Shown here piece by piece: positions 8,181 through 17,013 of a stretch of 36,113 nt of DNA. Every line of letters begins with the position of its first letter. Within the stretch, counting starts at the first letter, position 1. The stretch covers positions 1 to 36,113 of the forward strand of contig CALKIZ010000102.1 in the NCBI GenBank assembly GCA_937995735.1. The letters run 5' to 3'. The notes under the pieces were generated by a model, which searched no databases, was not told where the DNA came from, and saw only the letters and a program-made list of their open reading frames with translations. The translations under genes and the position numbers were made by a program. The stretch comes from an uncultured Neomegalonema sp. (lineage in GTDB: Bacteria > Pseudomonadota > Alphaproteobacteria > Rhodobacterales > Rhodobacteraceae).

Positions 8181-9007
8181 GCACCCTTCTCCGCGCGCCG
8201 CGCTTCGACCAGTTGCAAAATCGCTGCTGATGTTTCTTCGATAGATCTCCGTGTCACATCAATGATGGGGCATTGCAGCCTTTCCATCAGTTGCCGCGCT
8301 TCAATCACCTCACGCTTGATCGCATCAAGATCAACATAATCGGTTGCGCGGTCATGACTTAAGGCTTCGATTCTGTTTTGTCTGATCTGGGCAAGTCGAC
8401 TTGGTTTAGCGGTCAAGCCAACGATAATCGGCCCAGTTTTATCCAAAGCCATAAGCGCTTCGGGTGGCTCGCACCCCGGTATCAACGGAACATTCGCGGC
8501 CTTTATCCCCCTAACCGCCAAATAAACGCATGTCGGTGTTTTCGAAGTTCGGCTCACCCCGATAAGCACGGCATCTGCTTCCGGTATCCGCTCCGCAAGG
8601 CGACCATCATCATAAGCCATCGCAAAATCGAGTGCAGCAACGCGCGAGTAATACCGCTCATCAACAGCATGTTGAGCGCCGGGTCGCATCGCAGCACTTA
8701 TCCCGAAATGCGCTGTTAGCGTCGATAAAATCGGATCAAGAAAAGGAACCGCTAGAACACCAATGTCGTGACAACGACGCTCTAACCGCGCGCGCAAGTC
8801 CGCTTCCACAACGGTATGAAAGACCAAACCGGGTTCTTTCGCGATAGCCTCTAAAGCATCATCCAGCGACTCGGCTGTCCGAATCATAACGTGCCGCCGA
8901 TAAGAAACACGGACATCTTTGAACATCGCGACAGTCGCTCTGAGCGCCGAAGAGATCGTTTCGCCGGTAGAATCCGAGATCATGTGTATTCGGTAAGGAT
9001 CAGCCAT
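8177..9007 (-). CDS. ppsR: Pyruvate,phosphate dikinase regulatory protein (DUF299 kinase/pyrophosphorylase)
   Basis: The 276-residue protein begins with the family motif IHMISDSTGETISSALRATV and contains the P-loop GVSRTSKTPTCVYLA. It also has the C-terminal DVTRRSIEETSA segment. Members phosphorylate phosphoenolpyruvate synthase or pyruvate phosphate dikinase with ADP as donor, and remove the phosphate with pyrophosphate formation. It is the first gene of the five-gene minus-strand operon and directly abuts the candidate origin. A homologue occupies the same place next to the Caulobacter origin. A DnaA-like box (9013-9021) lies 6 bases upstream of its ATG, so replication initiator binding could influence its expression. 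Confidence 0.94.
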   Translation of the reverse strand: MADPYRIHMISDSTGETISSALRATVAMFKDVRVSYRRHVMIRTAESLDDALEAIAKEPGLVFHTVVEADLRARLERRCHDIGVLAVPFLDPILSTLTAHFGISAAMRPGAQHAVDERYYSRVAALDFAMAYDDGRLAERIPEADAVLIGVSRTSKTPTCVYLAVRGIKAANVPLIPGCEPPEALMALDKTGPIIVGLTAKPSRLAQIRQNRIEALSHDRATDYVDLDAIKREVIEARQLMERLQCPIIDVTRRSIEETSAAILQLVEARRAEKGA

Positions 9008-9012
9008 AGGCC

Positions 9013-9021
9013 TGTGGATAG
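9013..9021 (-). promoter_or_regulatory. DnaA box CTATCCACA (minus strand)
   Basis: TGTGGATAG on the plus strand is CTATCCACA on the minus strand, one mismatch from TTATCCACA. It sits immediately upstream of the ppsR start codon. Confidence 0.6.
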
Positions 9022-9184
9022 CGTTAGCAACTCACCTTTCCCACCTGAAAATGAATTTCATCCCCCTCTTTCGAGTCTTCTACAGAAAAACGTCGATTGC
9101 TCTTATCTTGACGACACGCCTCTGTGAGTCACGGGGATAAGAATTTTAAACCCGGACCTCGCTCATTTAAAATATGAGAGAATA

Positions 9185-9199
9185 TTAACGAGTTGTTAA
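9185..9199. promoter_or_regulatory. CtrA-type box TTAA-N7-TTAA
   Basis: TTAACGAGTTGTTAA matches the full CtrA consensus exactly, inside the AT-rich part of the candidate origin. In Caulobacter such boxes let the master regulator CtrA repress initiation. Two TTAA words 7 bases apart can occur by chance in AT-rich DNA, so the location carries most of the weight. Confidence 0.6.
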
Positions 9200-9305
9200 T
9201 CAATATGAATATTTCGTTAACACTCAATACCTTCCTAGCCTCATTGCGCTCCAAATTAGAACAGGGATAAATCCACTAATGAAAAATGATTAACTCTAAT
9301 CCCCA

Positions 9306-9314
9306 CTATCCACA
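9306..9314 (+). promoter_or_regulatory. DnaA box CTATCCACA (plus strand)
   Basis: This has the same 9-mer as the box near ppsR but in opposite orientation. With its flanks it forms the second arm of an 11-bp inverted repeat whose arms are about 285 bases apart. It lies about 115 bases before the hemE ATG. Confidence 0.6.
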
Positions 9315-9428
9315 GGGATTAATAACATTCATCAGGATTCCAGATTCTTTTATGGATGAATAAAAAGAAGACATATCGCGATAAAGGACCGCTTGCGCCT
9401 TGGGCAAAAACACGAAACACATGCCACT

Positions 9429-10460
9429 ATGAATACAGATGATAAATTACTCATTCGCGCTCTTAAAGGCGAAACGCTCAGCATTCCCCCCGTTTGGCTC
9501 ATGCGACAAGCTGGACGGTATTTGCCTGAATACCGAGCGTTACGAGAAAAAGCTGGTGGGTTTCTCAACCTCTGTTACACGCCAGATTTTGCTGTTGAAG
9601 TAACGCTTCAACCAATCAGACGTTTTGGTTTTGATGCTTCTATTTTATTTTCAGACATTCTCGTAGTTCCCCATGCGATGGGCAGAGACGTTTGGTTTGA
9701 AACAGGCGAAGGGCCGAGATTGAATCCATTGACGGATGACGAACCTCTTCCAACGCTTAATCTGGAAAGCTTCCATACGCATTTAGCCCCGGTTTACGAG
9801 ACGGTTGGTCGTTTGCGTGAAGAATTGCCAAAAGAGACTGCACTGATCGGATTTTCAGGCGCGCCGTGGACCTTGGCAACTTATGTAATCGCCGGACGCG
9901 GCAAAGACGAACAAGCCGCTGCACGGCAGTTGATGTTCTCGAACCCTGAGCGGTTTTCAGGATTGATTGACGTTCTTACTGACGCGGTATCGCATTATCT
10001 CATTCGGCAAATTGACGCTGGTGCAGAAGCTGTCCAAATCTTCGATAGTTGGGCTAGCGCCCTCGCTCCAAACAGTTTTGACAAATATTGCGTCGCGCCA
10101 ACGGTAAAGATTGTCAACGCGGTGCGAGCGGTTCATCCGAACACGCCAATCATAGGCTTTCCGCGCGGTGTTGGCTCTGAATATGCCGATTTTGCCAAGG
10201 CCACCGGCGTGAATGGTATCAGCCTCGATCAGACTGAATCGCCGGAATGGGCAGCGCGAGAAATCCAACCGCATTGCACGGTGCAGGGTAATCTTGAACC
10301 AATGCATATGGTAACAGGAGGCGATGCAATGCTTGCCGATATTGATCGCATCCGAGAAGCGCTTTCCGGAGGCCCACATATTTTCAATCTGGGCCATGGC
10401 ATTACACCCAATGCGGATACTGCCAATGTTGATGCCTTACTCAGACGGATACGCGGATAA
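9429..10460 (+). CDS. hemE: Uroporphyrinogen decarboxylase
   Basis: The 343-residue protein contains PPVWLMRQAGRYLPEYRALR with the substrate-binding Arg residues. It also has the DASILFSDILVVPHAMG motif with the catalytic Asp, and GFSGAPWTLATY. It decarboxylates the four acetate side chains of uroporphyrinogen III to give coproporphyrinogen III in haem synthesis. A TTG at 9393 would add 12 residues, but the family begins close to the ATG at 9429 (MNTDDKLLIRAL), which is preferred; no strong ribosome-binding site is visible. The stop codon overlaps the hemJ start by one base (TAATG), so the two haem genes are coupled. It faces the candidate origin. Confidence 0.95.
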   Translation: MNTDDKLLIRALKGETLSIPPVWLMRQAGRYLPEYRALREKAGGFLNLCYTPDFAVEVTLQPIRRFGFDASILFSDILVVPHAMGRDVWFETGEGPRLNPLTDDEPLPTLNLESFHTHLAPVYETVGRLREELPKETALIGFSGAPWTLATYVIAGRGKDEQAAARQLMFSNPERFSGLIDVLTDAVSHYLIRQIDAGAEAVQIFDSWASALAPNSFDKYCVAPTVKIVNAVRAVHPNTPIIGFPRGVGSEYADFAKATGVNGISLDQTESPEWAAREIQPHCTVQGNLEPMHMVTGGDAMLADIDRIREALSGGPHIFNLGHGITPNADTANVDALLRRIRG

Positions 10461-10891
10461 TGGCTGATGCATATCTTTGGATAAAGTGGCTCCACATTAT
10501 AGCGGTGATCAGTTGGATGGCTGGTCTTTTGTACCTACCCCGTCTCTTCGTTTATCACGTTGAAACGCTCTCTTCTGAGGTAAAAACTGAATATGAAGCA
10601 GCTGAGGTAAAACTGCTCCGCCGTATAATGAATCCAGCGATGATTGTGACCTGGCTTTCCGGCATCGCACTAATTGTCGCGATTGTTGATGTTTCATCTG
10701 AGAAGTGGATTTTCGTTAAATTGCTCTTGGTCTTGGCCATGACAGCATTTCACGGCATGTGCGGGAAATGGCGTAAACAATTGGCTACAGGGACATGCGA
10801 AAAATCTGGTAAGCAATTCAGATTCCTCAATGAAGTGCCTACTATCCTAATGATTGCGATTGTCGGGTTTGTTGTTTTTAAGCCGTTTTGA
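10460..10891 (+). CDS. hemJ: Protoporphyrinogen oxidase HemJ
   Basis: The 143-residue protein has about four hydrophobic membrane helices. It has the HemJ N terminus, LWIKWLHIIAVISWMAGLLY, with the conserved His, followed by LPRLFVYHVE. Further family marks are the LLRRIMNPAM segment, FHGMCGKWRKQL, and an ending FRFLNEVPTILMIAIV. HemJ oxidises protoporphyrinogen IX to protoporphyrin IX in many Alphaproteobacteria that lack HemG and HemY, using b-type haem. Overlap with hemE supports the haem role and rules out a generic CopD-like protein. Confidence 0.92.
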   Translation: MADAYLWIKWLHIIAVISWMAGLLYLPRLFVYHVETLSSEVKTEYEAAEVKLLRRIMNPAMIVTWLSGIALIVAIVDVSSEKWIFVKLLLVLAMTAFHGMCGKWRKQLATGTCEKSGKQFRFLNEVPTILMIAIVGFVVFKPF

Positions 10892-11066
10892 TTTCATTTC
10901 AGGCCTTTGACAGTCCTTGACAATTCTTTTCATCTGAAAGAAAAATACCTTCAGAACGGGTGTCGCTTCCTGCGGCATTGGCAAATCTTTCAAACTGCTC
11001 TTTGCGTCATAAACGTAACGAAGCGAGAGACCTCCTCCCCGACTTCCCCCCGCGAAAGCTCACATT
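10892..11066 (+). other. rho leader region
   Basis: This is 175 noncoding bases before rho. No convincing hairpin followed by a T-tract is visible. It probably contains the rho promoter and 5' leader, which in other bacteria is subject to Rho-dependent autoregulation; here that is an expectation only. Confidence 0.3.
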
Positions 11067-12338
11067 ATGGATATGACGTCCCTGAAACTTCAGGAACTTA
11101 AAGAAAAATCACCAACGGCTCTTCTTGAATTTGCAGAAGAGTTAGAAGTAGAAAATGCGAGTACCTTGCGTAAGCAAGACATGATGTTCGCTATTCTAAA
11201 AGAACTCGCTGAACGTGATGTAGAAATCACTGGTGTTGGCGTTATGGAAGTTCTGCAAGATGGTTTTGGATTTCTAAGATCACCTGATGCGAATTACTTA
11301 CCTGGACCGGATGATATTTACGTAAGTCCGAATCAAATTCGTCGTTTTTCTTTAAGAACAGGAGATACTGTTGAGGGATTAATTCGATCTCCGAAAGATG
11401 GCGAGCGCTATTTTGCGATGCTCAAAGTCAGCACGATCAACTTCGAAGACCCGGATCGCGCAGGCCATAAAGTCAATTTCGATAACCTGACGCCGCTTTA
11501 TCCTGACGAAAAGCTAAACCTAGAAATCGAAGATCCGACGCTTAAGGATCGCAGTGCACGTATCATTGAAATTGTCGCGCCTATTGGTAAGGGTCAGCGA
11601 GCCTTGATCGTGGCTCCGCCACGCACAGGTAAGACAGTCCTTCTTCAAAATATCGCACAGTCAATCGCGGCGAACCATCCGGAAGTTTATTTGCTTGTTC
11701 TCTTGATTGATGAACGTCCGGAAGAAGTAACCGACATGCAGCGAACGGTGAATGGAGAAGTCATTTCATCGACCTTTGATGAACCGGCCTCCCGCCACGT
11801 TGCCGTAACAGAAATGGTGATTGAGAAAGCAAAGCGTCTCGTTGAACATGGCCGCGATGTTGTGATCTTGCTCGACTCGATCACACGCTTGGGCCGTGCC
11901 TACAACACGGTTGTTCCATCGTCAGGTAAAGTTCTGACGGGCGGTGTGGATGCCAACGCACTCCAACGGCCAAAACGCTTTTTCGGTGCAGCACGGAACA
12001 TAGAAGAGGGCGGTTCCCTCTCGATTATTGCGACTGCCTTGATTGAAACCGGCAGCCGCATGGATGAGGTCATCTTCGAGGAGTTTAAAGGAACCGGTAA
12101 CTCCGAACTGGTCCTTGATCGGAAGATTGCTGATAAGCGGGTCTTCCCGGCCATCGATATTCTGCGTTCCGGTACGCGGAAAGAAGAATTGTTAGTCGAC
12201 AAAGCAATCCTAACCAAAATGTTCATGCTGCGCCGTATCCTCAACCCGATGGGAACAACGGATGCCATGGAGTTCCTGATCGATAAATTGAAGAAAACAA
12301 AGTCGAATGACGAGTTCTTCGACTCCATGAACTCCTAA
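11067..12338 (+). CDS. rho: Transcription termination factor Rho
   Basis: The 423-residue protein has the N-terminal Rho domain ([20 protein letters not shown]) and the RNA-binding cold-shock domain ([20 protein letters not shown]). The ATPase core has Walker [13 protein letters not shown], and Walker [17 protein letters not shown]. The Q and R loops are in [15 protein letters not shown] and [19 protein letters not shown]. It is the hexameric helicase that terminates untranslated transcripts. Length matches the family. It is five bases upstream of mnmE and starts the plus-strand run to parB. ATG 11067 is chosen; a second ATG two codons later is possible. Confidence 0.97.
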   Translation: MDMTSLKLQELKEKSPTALLEFAEELEVENASTLRKQDMMFAILKELAERDVEITGVGVMEVLQDGFGFLRSPDANYLPGPDDIYVSPNQIRRFSLRTGDTVEGLIRSPKDGERYFAMLKVSTINFEDPDRAGHKVNFDNLTPLYPDEKLNLEIEDPTLKDRSARIIEIVAPIGKGQRALIVAPPRTGKTVLLQNIAQSIAANHPEVYLLVLLIDERPEEVTDMQRTVNGEVISSTFDEPASRHVAVTEMVIEKAKRLVEHGRDVVILLDSITRLGRAYNTVVPSSGKVLTGGVDANALQRPKRFFGAARNIEEGGSLSIIATALIETGSRMDEVIFEEFKGTGNSELVLDRKIADKRVFPAIDILRSGTRKEELLVDKAILTKMFMLRRILNPMGTTDAMEFLIDKLKKTKSNDEFFDSMNS

Positions 12339-12343
12339 AAAGT

Positions 12344-13678
12344 ATGGCCGCGAGTGATACAATCTACGCCCTTGCCTCAGCGCGAGGGCGGGCTGGAGTC
12401 GCGGTAATACGAATTTCAGGGCCGCAAAGTGATGCGGCTCTACAAAATTTAGGCGTCTCTGTTTTGCCGCCTTATCGAAAAACGTCTGTACAGAGTTTAA
12501 TTGATCCACAGAACGGGTCTCTTTTAGACGAAGCGCTTATTGTTAGATTTGCAGAAGGTGCGAGCTTTACTGGCGAGTCTAGTGCTGAAATCCAATGCCA
12601 CGGCGGACCTGCTGTTATTGCCGCGATTTTGGAAAGTTTGAGTCGGCTCTCCGGATTACGGCTTGCTGATCCCGGAGAATTCACCCGGCGAGCTTTTGAT
12701 CATGGCCGTCTCGATCTCGTGCAAATCGAAGGGCTATCAGATCTGATTGCGTCAGAGACAGAAGCTCAACGGCGGGCTGCTTTAAGGCAATCTGATGGAT
12801 CACTCGGGCAATCTATTCGGGCTTGGTCAAAAACGCTGACCGAAGCTTGCGCTTTGTTGGAAGCGACGATTGATTTTGCCGATGAAGATATTCCAGACGA
12901 AACTTATACCGTAGTTTCATCTAAAGTGTTTCACGTGAAACATTCGATAGAAGAGCTTCTCAATAATGCAATATTCTCTGAGAGATTCAGAGACGGGTGG
13001 CGGATTGCTGTAATAGGTGCGCCCAACGCTGGAAAATCAAGTTTAATCAATGCTTTGGCACAGAGAGATATAGCGATTACATCCCCGATTGCTGGAACGA
13101 CGAGAGATGCAATCGAGGTTTCTTTAGATCTAAAAGGATATCCGGTTACTTTGATTGACACTGCCGGATTACGAGAAACCGAAGATAAAATAGAGAGTAT
13201 CGGTGTTTCACGTGCGCGCCTAAGTGCGGAAAGTGCAGATATGCGTATTGCTCTTTGCGCGTACGACGCACCATTGTCTGATGATGTTCGATCCCTTATT
13301 TCTTCGCATGATTTAATTGTGTGGAATAAATCTGATCAAGAAACGTCTGCTCAAGGATATCTGGCGCTTTCCGCTAAGCTCGGAGAAGGTCTTGATGCTC
13401 TAGTGGAGCAAATAGCGGAAAGTCTAGATTTTACCGATCCGGCTGATGCAAGTACTCTTCTGCGGGATCGCCATAATACAGCACTTCGCGAGTCTCTTGC
13501 TGCGATAGAGCAATACACATCGCTTGCTCAAAACGCCGACTCTCCTATAAAGGATACTCCTGAGATAGCCGCAGAATATTTGCGTACAGCGCGGGCTAAA
13601 TTGGGTTCAATCACGGGTGATGTTGGCGTTGAGCAACTGCTTGATGTGATTTTTTCGGAGTTTTGCTTAGGCAAATGA
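12344..13678 (+). CDS. mnmE: tRNA modification GTPase MnmE
   Basis: The 444-residue protein has the tetrahydrofolate-binding N-terminal domain ([20 protein letters not shown]) and a G domain with P-loop GAPNAGKS at residues 225-232, DTAG and NKSD. It ends with the family C-terminal motif FCLGK. With MnmG it makes the 5-(carboxymethyl)aminomethyl modification of wobble U34. A perfect parS site lies inside the gene and encodes VFHVKH at residues 195-200, just before the G domain. A half-matching site is at 13204-13214. It follows rho by five bases and precedes mnmG. Confidence 0.96.
   Translation: MAASDTIYALASARGRAGVAVIRISGPQSDAALQNLGVSVLPPYRKTSVQSLIDPQNGSLLDEALIVRFAEGASFTGESSAEIQCHGGPAVIAAILESLSRLSGLRLADPGEFTRRAFDHGRLDLVQIEGLSDLIASETEAQRRAALRQSDGSLGQSIRAWSKTLTEACALLEATIDFADEDIPDETYTVVSSKVFHVKHSIEELLNNAIFSERFRDGWRIAVIGAPNAGKSSLINALAQRDIAITSPIAGTTRDAIEVSLDLKGYPVTLIDTAGLRETEDKIESIGVSRARLSAESADMRIALCAYDAPLSDDVRSLISSHDLIVWNKSDQETSAQGYLALSAKLGEGLDALVEQIAESLDFTDPADASTLLRDRHNTALRESLAAIEQYTSLAQNADSPIKDTPEIAAEYLRTARAKLGSITGDVGVEQLLDVIFSEFCLGK
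12927..12942. promoter_or_regulatory. parS: parS site 1 (perfect), inside mnmE
   Basis: TGTTTCACGTGAAACA is the perfect 16-bp parS palindrome bound by ParB. It lies about 4 kb from parB and 3.5 kb from the candidate origin. Confidence 0.95.
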
Positions 13679-13682
13679 TAAA

Positions 13683-13698
13683 TGTTTCACGTGGAACA
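13683..13698. promoter_or_regulatory. parS: parS site 2 (one mismatch), mnmE-mnmG gap
   Basis: TGTTTCACGTGGAACA differs from the consensus at one base in the right arm. It lies in the 40-base gap before mnmG and is separated from the next site by 21 bases. Confidence 0.85.
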
Positions 13699-13718
13699 TT
13701 TTTCGCTATCAGACAGGA

Positions 13719-15587
13719 ATGTTTCACGTGAAACAGTTCGACTATGATGTTGTGGTAATCGGCGGTGGTCATGCGGGCAGTGATGCAGCATTAGCGTCTG
13801 CGCGTGTTGGCGCTCGCACAGCTCTGATTACGCATCGAAAAGACCGGATCGGTGAGATGTCCTGCAATCCAGCTATAGGCGGCTTGGGTAAAGGACACCT
13901 TGTTCGCGAGATTGATGCTCTCGACGGCGCAATGGGTCGTGTAGCGGATGCAGCAGGGATTCAGTTCCGTATGCTGAACCTGCGCAAAGGTCCGGCTGTT
14001 CAAGGTCCACGCGCTCAGTCAGATCGCGCTCTTTATCGAAAAGCAATGCAGTCAGAATTTGAGCGTTCAACGGTCACTGTGATCGAGACCGAAGCCAATG
14101 ACCTCATCATGGATAGGAAACGGGTCGTTGGCGTTGAGACCGGTATCGGTCCGATCAGTGCGGGAGCTGTGATACTCACGACAGGCACTTTTCTAAATGG
14201 CCTTATGCATATTGGGGATCAACGCACCGAAGGTGGCAGGGTAGGTGATCCACCGGCAAAAGCGATGGCAGATCGGCTGTACGCATTAGGCTTACCTATG
14301 GGCCGATTAAAGACAGGCACTCCGGCGAGACTCGACGGACGGACGATTGATTATAGTGTTTGCCATGAGCAACCCGGTGATGAACATCCGGTTCCATTCT
14401 CGTTTATGACAGATAAGATTACGACTCCGCAGATTTCCTGTCATATCACGCGCACAACAGTTGAATGCCATAAGATAATTGAAAATAATATCAATAAATC
14501 AGCACTTTACGGGGGTCAAATCGAAGGTGTTGGACCCCGGTACTGTCCTTCGATTGAAGATAAAATCGTCAGGTTTTCCGAAAAAGAAAGCCATCAGATT
14601 TTCTTAGAACCTGAAGGCTTAGACGATCATACAGTTTATCCGAATGGTATCTCGACATCGCTGCCTGTCGAGGTCCAGCAAGCATTTATCACTGCAATAC
14701 CGGGCTTGGAAAAAGTAAAAATCATTCAACCAGGGTATGCGATTGAATATGATTATGTCGATCCGAGAGCGCTTGATCCTACGCTTGCCTTGAAAGCTCT
14801 TGATGGTTTGTACCTTGCTGGTCAGATCAATGGAACGACTGGCTATGAAGAAGCAGCGGCTCAGGGGCTTATGGCCGGTTTGAACGCAGCCGCTTATGTG
14901 TCTGGTTCAGATGATGTGGTCGTTACGCGCGCCGAAGGATATATCGGTGTGATGATCGATGATCTCGTAACACGCGGGGTTGCCGAACCTTATCGCATGT
15001 TTACATCACGCGCTGAGTACCGTCTTAGCCTTCGTGCTGATAATGCCGATCAACGTTTAACGCCTCTGGGGGAAAAGATCGGGTGTATTAGCAGTGAGCG
15101 CGCCCAGATGTTTCACGTGAAACAATCCGCTCTGAAAGCTGGACGAAAACAGTTGGAGGCTCTTTCTGTTACGCCACCGGATGCGGTGAAAGCTGGAATA
15201 AAATTAAATCAGGATGGTCGCCGCCGCACGGCATTTGAGCTTTTAGGATACAAGGACGTTACTAACGAGCAGATATGCGAGATCTGGCCCGAGGCAGCTT
15301 CTATCCCGCAGAAAGCCTTTAAACAGCTCGCTATTGATGCAATCTACGCATCGTATCTCGACCGACAAGCTGCCGATATCGAGGCGTTCCAGCGCGACGA
15401 GGCATTGTTACTGCCGAAATCACTGGATTACGCCACGGTCCATGGCCTCTCTAACGAATTGCAATCGAAACTAATCCAGACACAGCCGCGAACGCTTGGT
15501 CAGGCGTCACGTATTGATGGAATGACCCCAGCGGCGCTTACAGCGCTGTTGGGTCATGTAAAGCGTGAAGCGCGGGCGAGGGCATGA
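13719..15587 (+). CDS. mnmG: tRNA uridine-5-carboxymethylaminomethyl modification enzyme MnmG
   Basis: The 622-residue flavoprotein has the FAD-binding loop [15 protein letters not shown] near its N terminus, the MSCNPAIGG motif, TGTFLNG and a YDYVDPRAL region. The C-terminal domain follows (around [11 protein letters not shown]). It is the partner of MnmE in U34 modification. ATG 13719 sits one base before a perfect parS, with AGGA immediately upstream, so residues 2-6 (FHVKQ) are encoded by the centromere. A second FHVKQ at residues 465-469 marks another internal parS. Its stop overlaps the rsmG start by 4 bp. Confidence 0.96.
   Translation: MFHVKQFDYDVVVIGGGHAGSDAALASARVGARTALITHRKDRIGEMSCNPAIGGLGKGHLVREIDALDGAMGRVADAAGIQFRMLNLRKGPAVQGPRAQSDRALYRKAMQSEFERSTVTVIETEANDLIMDRKRVVGVETGIGPISAGAVILTTGTFLNGLMHIGDQRTEGGRVGDPPAKAMADRLYALGLPMGRLKTGTPARLDGRTIDYSVCHEQPGDEHPVPFSFMTDKITTPQISCHITRTTVECHKIIENNINKSALYGGQIEGVGPRYCPSIEDKIVRFSEKESHQIFLEPEGLDDHTVYPNGISTSLPVEVQQAFITAIPGLEKVKIIQPGYAIEYDYVDPRALDPTLALKALDGLYLAGQINGTTGYEEAAAQGLMAGLNAAAYVSGSDDVVVTRAEGYIGVMIDDLVTRGVAEPYRMFTSRAEYRLSLRADNADQRLTPLGEKIGCISSERAQMFHVKQSALKAGRKQLEALSVTPPDAVKAGIKLNQDGRRRTAFELLGYKDVTNEQICEIWPEAASIPQKAFKQLAIDAIYASYLDRQAADIEAFQRDEALLLPKSLDYATVHGLSNELQSKLIQTQPRTLGQASRIDGMTPAALTALLGHVKREARARA
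13720..13735. promoter_or_regulatory. parS: parS site 3 (perfect), overlapping the mnmG start codon
   Basis: TGTTTCACGTGAAACA begins at the second base of the mnmG ATG. ParB binding here would cover the translation start region of the DNA. Confidence 0.95.
15109..15124. promoter_or_regulatory. parS: parS site 4 (perfect), inside mnmG
   Basis: This is an exact 16-bp match in the 3' part of mnmG, read as MFHVKQ from residue 464. Confidence 0.95.
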
Positions 15588-16198
15588 GCCGCGAAGTATT
15601 AGCCGCTCAAACCAATGTTTCACGTGAAACACTCGAAAAGTTCGATATTTATGCGGAGCGATTGGTAAAGTGGAATAGGGCGATCAATTTGGTTGCCAAA
15701 CCCACGCTCGATTCTCTCTGGGACAGGCATTTCCTAGATTCCGCGCAGTTGTTAGAGTATATACCAAACAACGTAAAATCTTGGATAGACCTTGGGTCAG
15801 GGGCCGGATTTCCCGGTCTTGTTATTGCTATTATGCGTCCTGACATTGCGGTAACTCTTGTTGAAAGTGATCGTAGAAAATCCGTCTTTCTTACTGAGAC
15901 AGCACGCGCTTGCAATGTGGATGTAACGGTATTGGCGGAACGGGTTGAAAAGATTGATCTAAAAGCAGATGTTGTTTCGGCCAGAGCGCTCGCTCCGCTT
16001 ACCAAATTGTTGTTATTTTCAGAACAACTGCTCCATCCGAAAGGACAATCGCTCTTTCTTAAGGGTGAAAGTGTCGAGAACGAATTGACCGAAGCGAATC
16101 ATATCTGGCATATAACTCATACACAGCACAAAAGCCGTGTCGATCCGCGTGGATCAATCTTATCGATTACAGAATTCGAGCGGAGAGCCGACGTATGA
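15584..16198 (+). CDS. rsmG: 16S rRNA (guanine527-N7)-methyltransferase
   Basis: The 204-residue protein has the S-adenosylmethionine-binding loop [17 protein letters not shown] and the upstream [11 protein letters not shown] motif typical of RsmG (GidB). It also has [14 protein letters not shown] in the core. It methylates G527 of 16S rRNA; loss confers low-level streptomycin resistance in many bacteria. The ATG overlaps mnmG by 4 bp, and its stop overlaps parA by 4 bp. A perfect parS lies near its 5' end and is read in a different frame from the mnmG sites, giving NVSRET at residues 11-16. Confidence 0.95.
   Translation: MSREVLAAQTNVSRETLEKFDIYAERLVKWNRAINLVAKPTLDSLWDRHFLDSAQLLEYIPNNVKSWIDLGSGAGFPGLVIAIMRPDIAVTLVESDRRKSVFLTETARACNVDVTVLAERVEKIDLKADVVSARALAPLTKLLLFSEQLLHPKGQSLFLKGESVENELTEANHIWHITHTQHKSRVDPRGSILSITEFERRADV
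15616..15631. promoter_or_regulatory. parS: parS site 5 (perfect), inside rsmG
   Basis: This is an exact TGTTTCACGTGAAACA about 0.6 kb before parA. It is the right-most parS seen in this window. Confidence 0.95.
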
Positions 16199-17001
16199 CG
16201 AATACTCCTGAACGGCGGATTCTAGCGGTTGCAAACCAAAAAGGCGGGGTAGGGAAAACCACGACTGCTGTTAATCTTGGTACGGCTCTGGCCGCAGTTG
16301 GTAAGAAGGTTTTGCTGATCGACCTTGATGCCCAAGGTAATGCAAGTACGGGCCTTGGCATTTATGCGGAGGACCGTGAGTTTACGAGCTATCACGTCAT
16401 GATCGGTGAAACTGACTTGGCGAGTTCCATTCTGCCGACGACGGTTAAGGGTATGGATATATGCCCTGCTTCTGAGGATCTTTCGGGGGCTGATTTAGAT
16501 TTAGCAGATATGCCACGCCGCGCACATCTGTTGGCGGATGCTCTGGCCGCTGGTAAAAATCCCGTCCAGAATAACTATGATTATATCATGATTGATTGCC
16601 CGCCTTCGTTAAGCATGGTGACAATCAATGCAATGGTGGCTTCAAGCGGCATTATAGTTCCGTTGCAATGTGAGTTTTACGCCCTTGAAGGTTTGAGCCA
16701 GCTTATCAAAACGGTTCGACGGGTTAAGGCGACACTCAATCCGGCGCTTGATATCCAAGGTGTCGTTCTGACCATGTATGACAGCCGAAACAATCTCTCT
16801 GCACAAGTTGCAGATGATGTGCGGGAATACCTCGGTGATGTTGTTTATGAGACGAAGATTCCACGTAATGTGAAAATTTCCGAAGCGCCATCCCACGGTA
16901 AACCGGCGCTTCTTTACGATTATTCTTGTGCAGGAAGCCAAGCATATATCCATCTAGCGAGTGAATTACTGCGTCGAGAACATGATGCAATCGCCGCGTA
17001 A
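16195..17001 (+). CDS. parA: Chromosome-partitioning ATPase ParA
   Basis: The 268-residue protein begins with the deviant Walker A motif ANQKGGVGKTTTAVNL. It has the A' motif VLLIDLDAQGNAS, Walker B YIMIDCPPSL and a C-terminal IPRNVKISEAPSHGKP stretch, all typical of chromosomal ParA/Soj. It binds DNA non-specifically as an ATP dimer and drives movement of ParB-parS complexes. It lacks an N-terminal helix-turn-helix, as expected for the chromosomal type. It overlaps rsmG by 4 bp and is followed by parB after 12 bases. Confidence 0.97.
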   Translation: MTNTPERRILAVANQKGGVGKTTTAVNLGTALAAVGKKVLLIDLDAQGNASTGLGIYAEDREFTSYHVMIGETDLASSILPTTVKGMDICPASEDLSGADLDLADMPRRAHLLADALAAGKNPVQNNYDYIMIDCPPSLSMVTINAMVASSGIIVPLQCEFYALEGLSQLIKTVRRVKATLNPALDIQGVVLTMYDSRNNLSAQVADDVREYLGDVVYETKIPRNVKISEAPSHGKPALLYDYSCAGSQAYIHLASELLRREHDAIAA

Positions 17002-17013
17002 GGGGGAACTCAG

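Larger units (their letters stand above)
9008..9428. other. Candidate chromosomal replication origin (oriC), ppsR-hemE gap
   Basis: These 421 noncoding bases separate divergent ppsR and hemE, the established origin position in Caulobacter and its relatives. The sequence holds two exact CTATCCACA boxes (9306-9314 plus strand; 9013-9021 minus strand), each one base from the DnaA consensus TTATCCACA. They are ends of an 11-bp inverted repeat, CCTGTGGATAG/CTATCCACAGG. Weaker TTATCCC-type boxes are at 9132-9140 and 9262-9270 on the minus strand. An AT-rich stretch at about 9160-9240 could unwind. A CtrA-like TTAA-N7-TTAA box is at 9185-9199, and four GANTC sites occur (9073, 9126, 9336, 9343). Both hemE and operon promoters must also be here. 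Origin function is inferred. Confidence 0.8.

Noticed and set aside
13204-13214. Sixth parS in mnmE
   Set aside because: Only TGTTTCACGTG matches; the right arm CGCGC is wrong, so ParB binding is doubtful.
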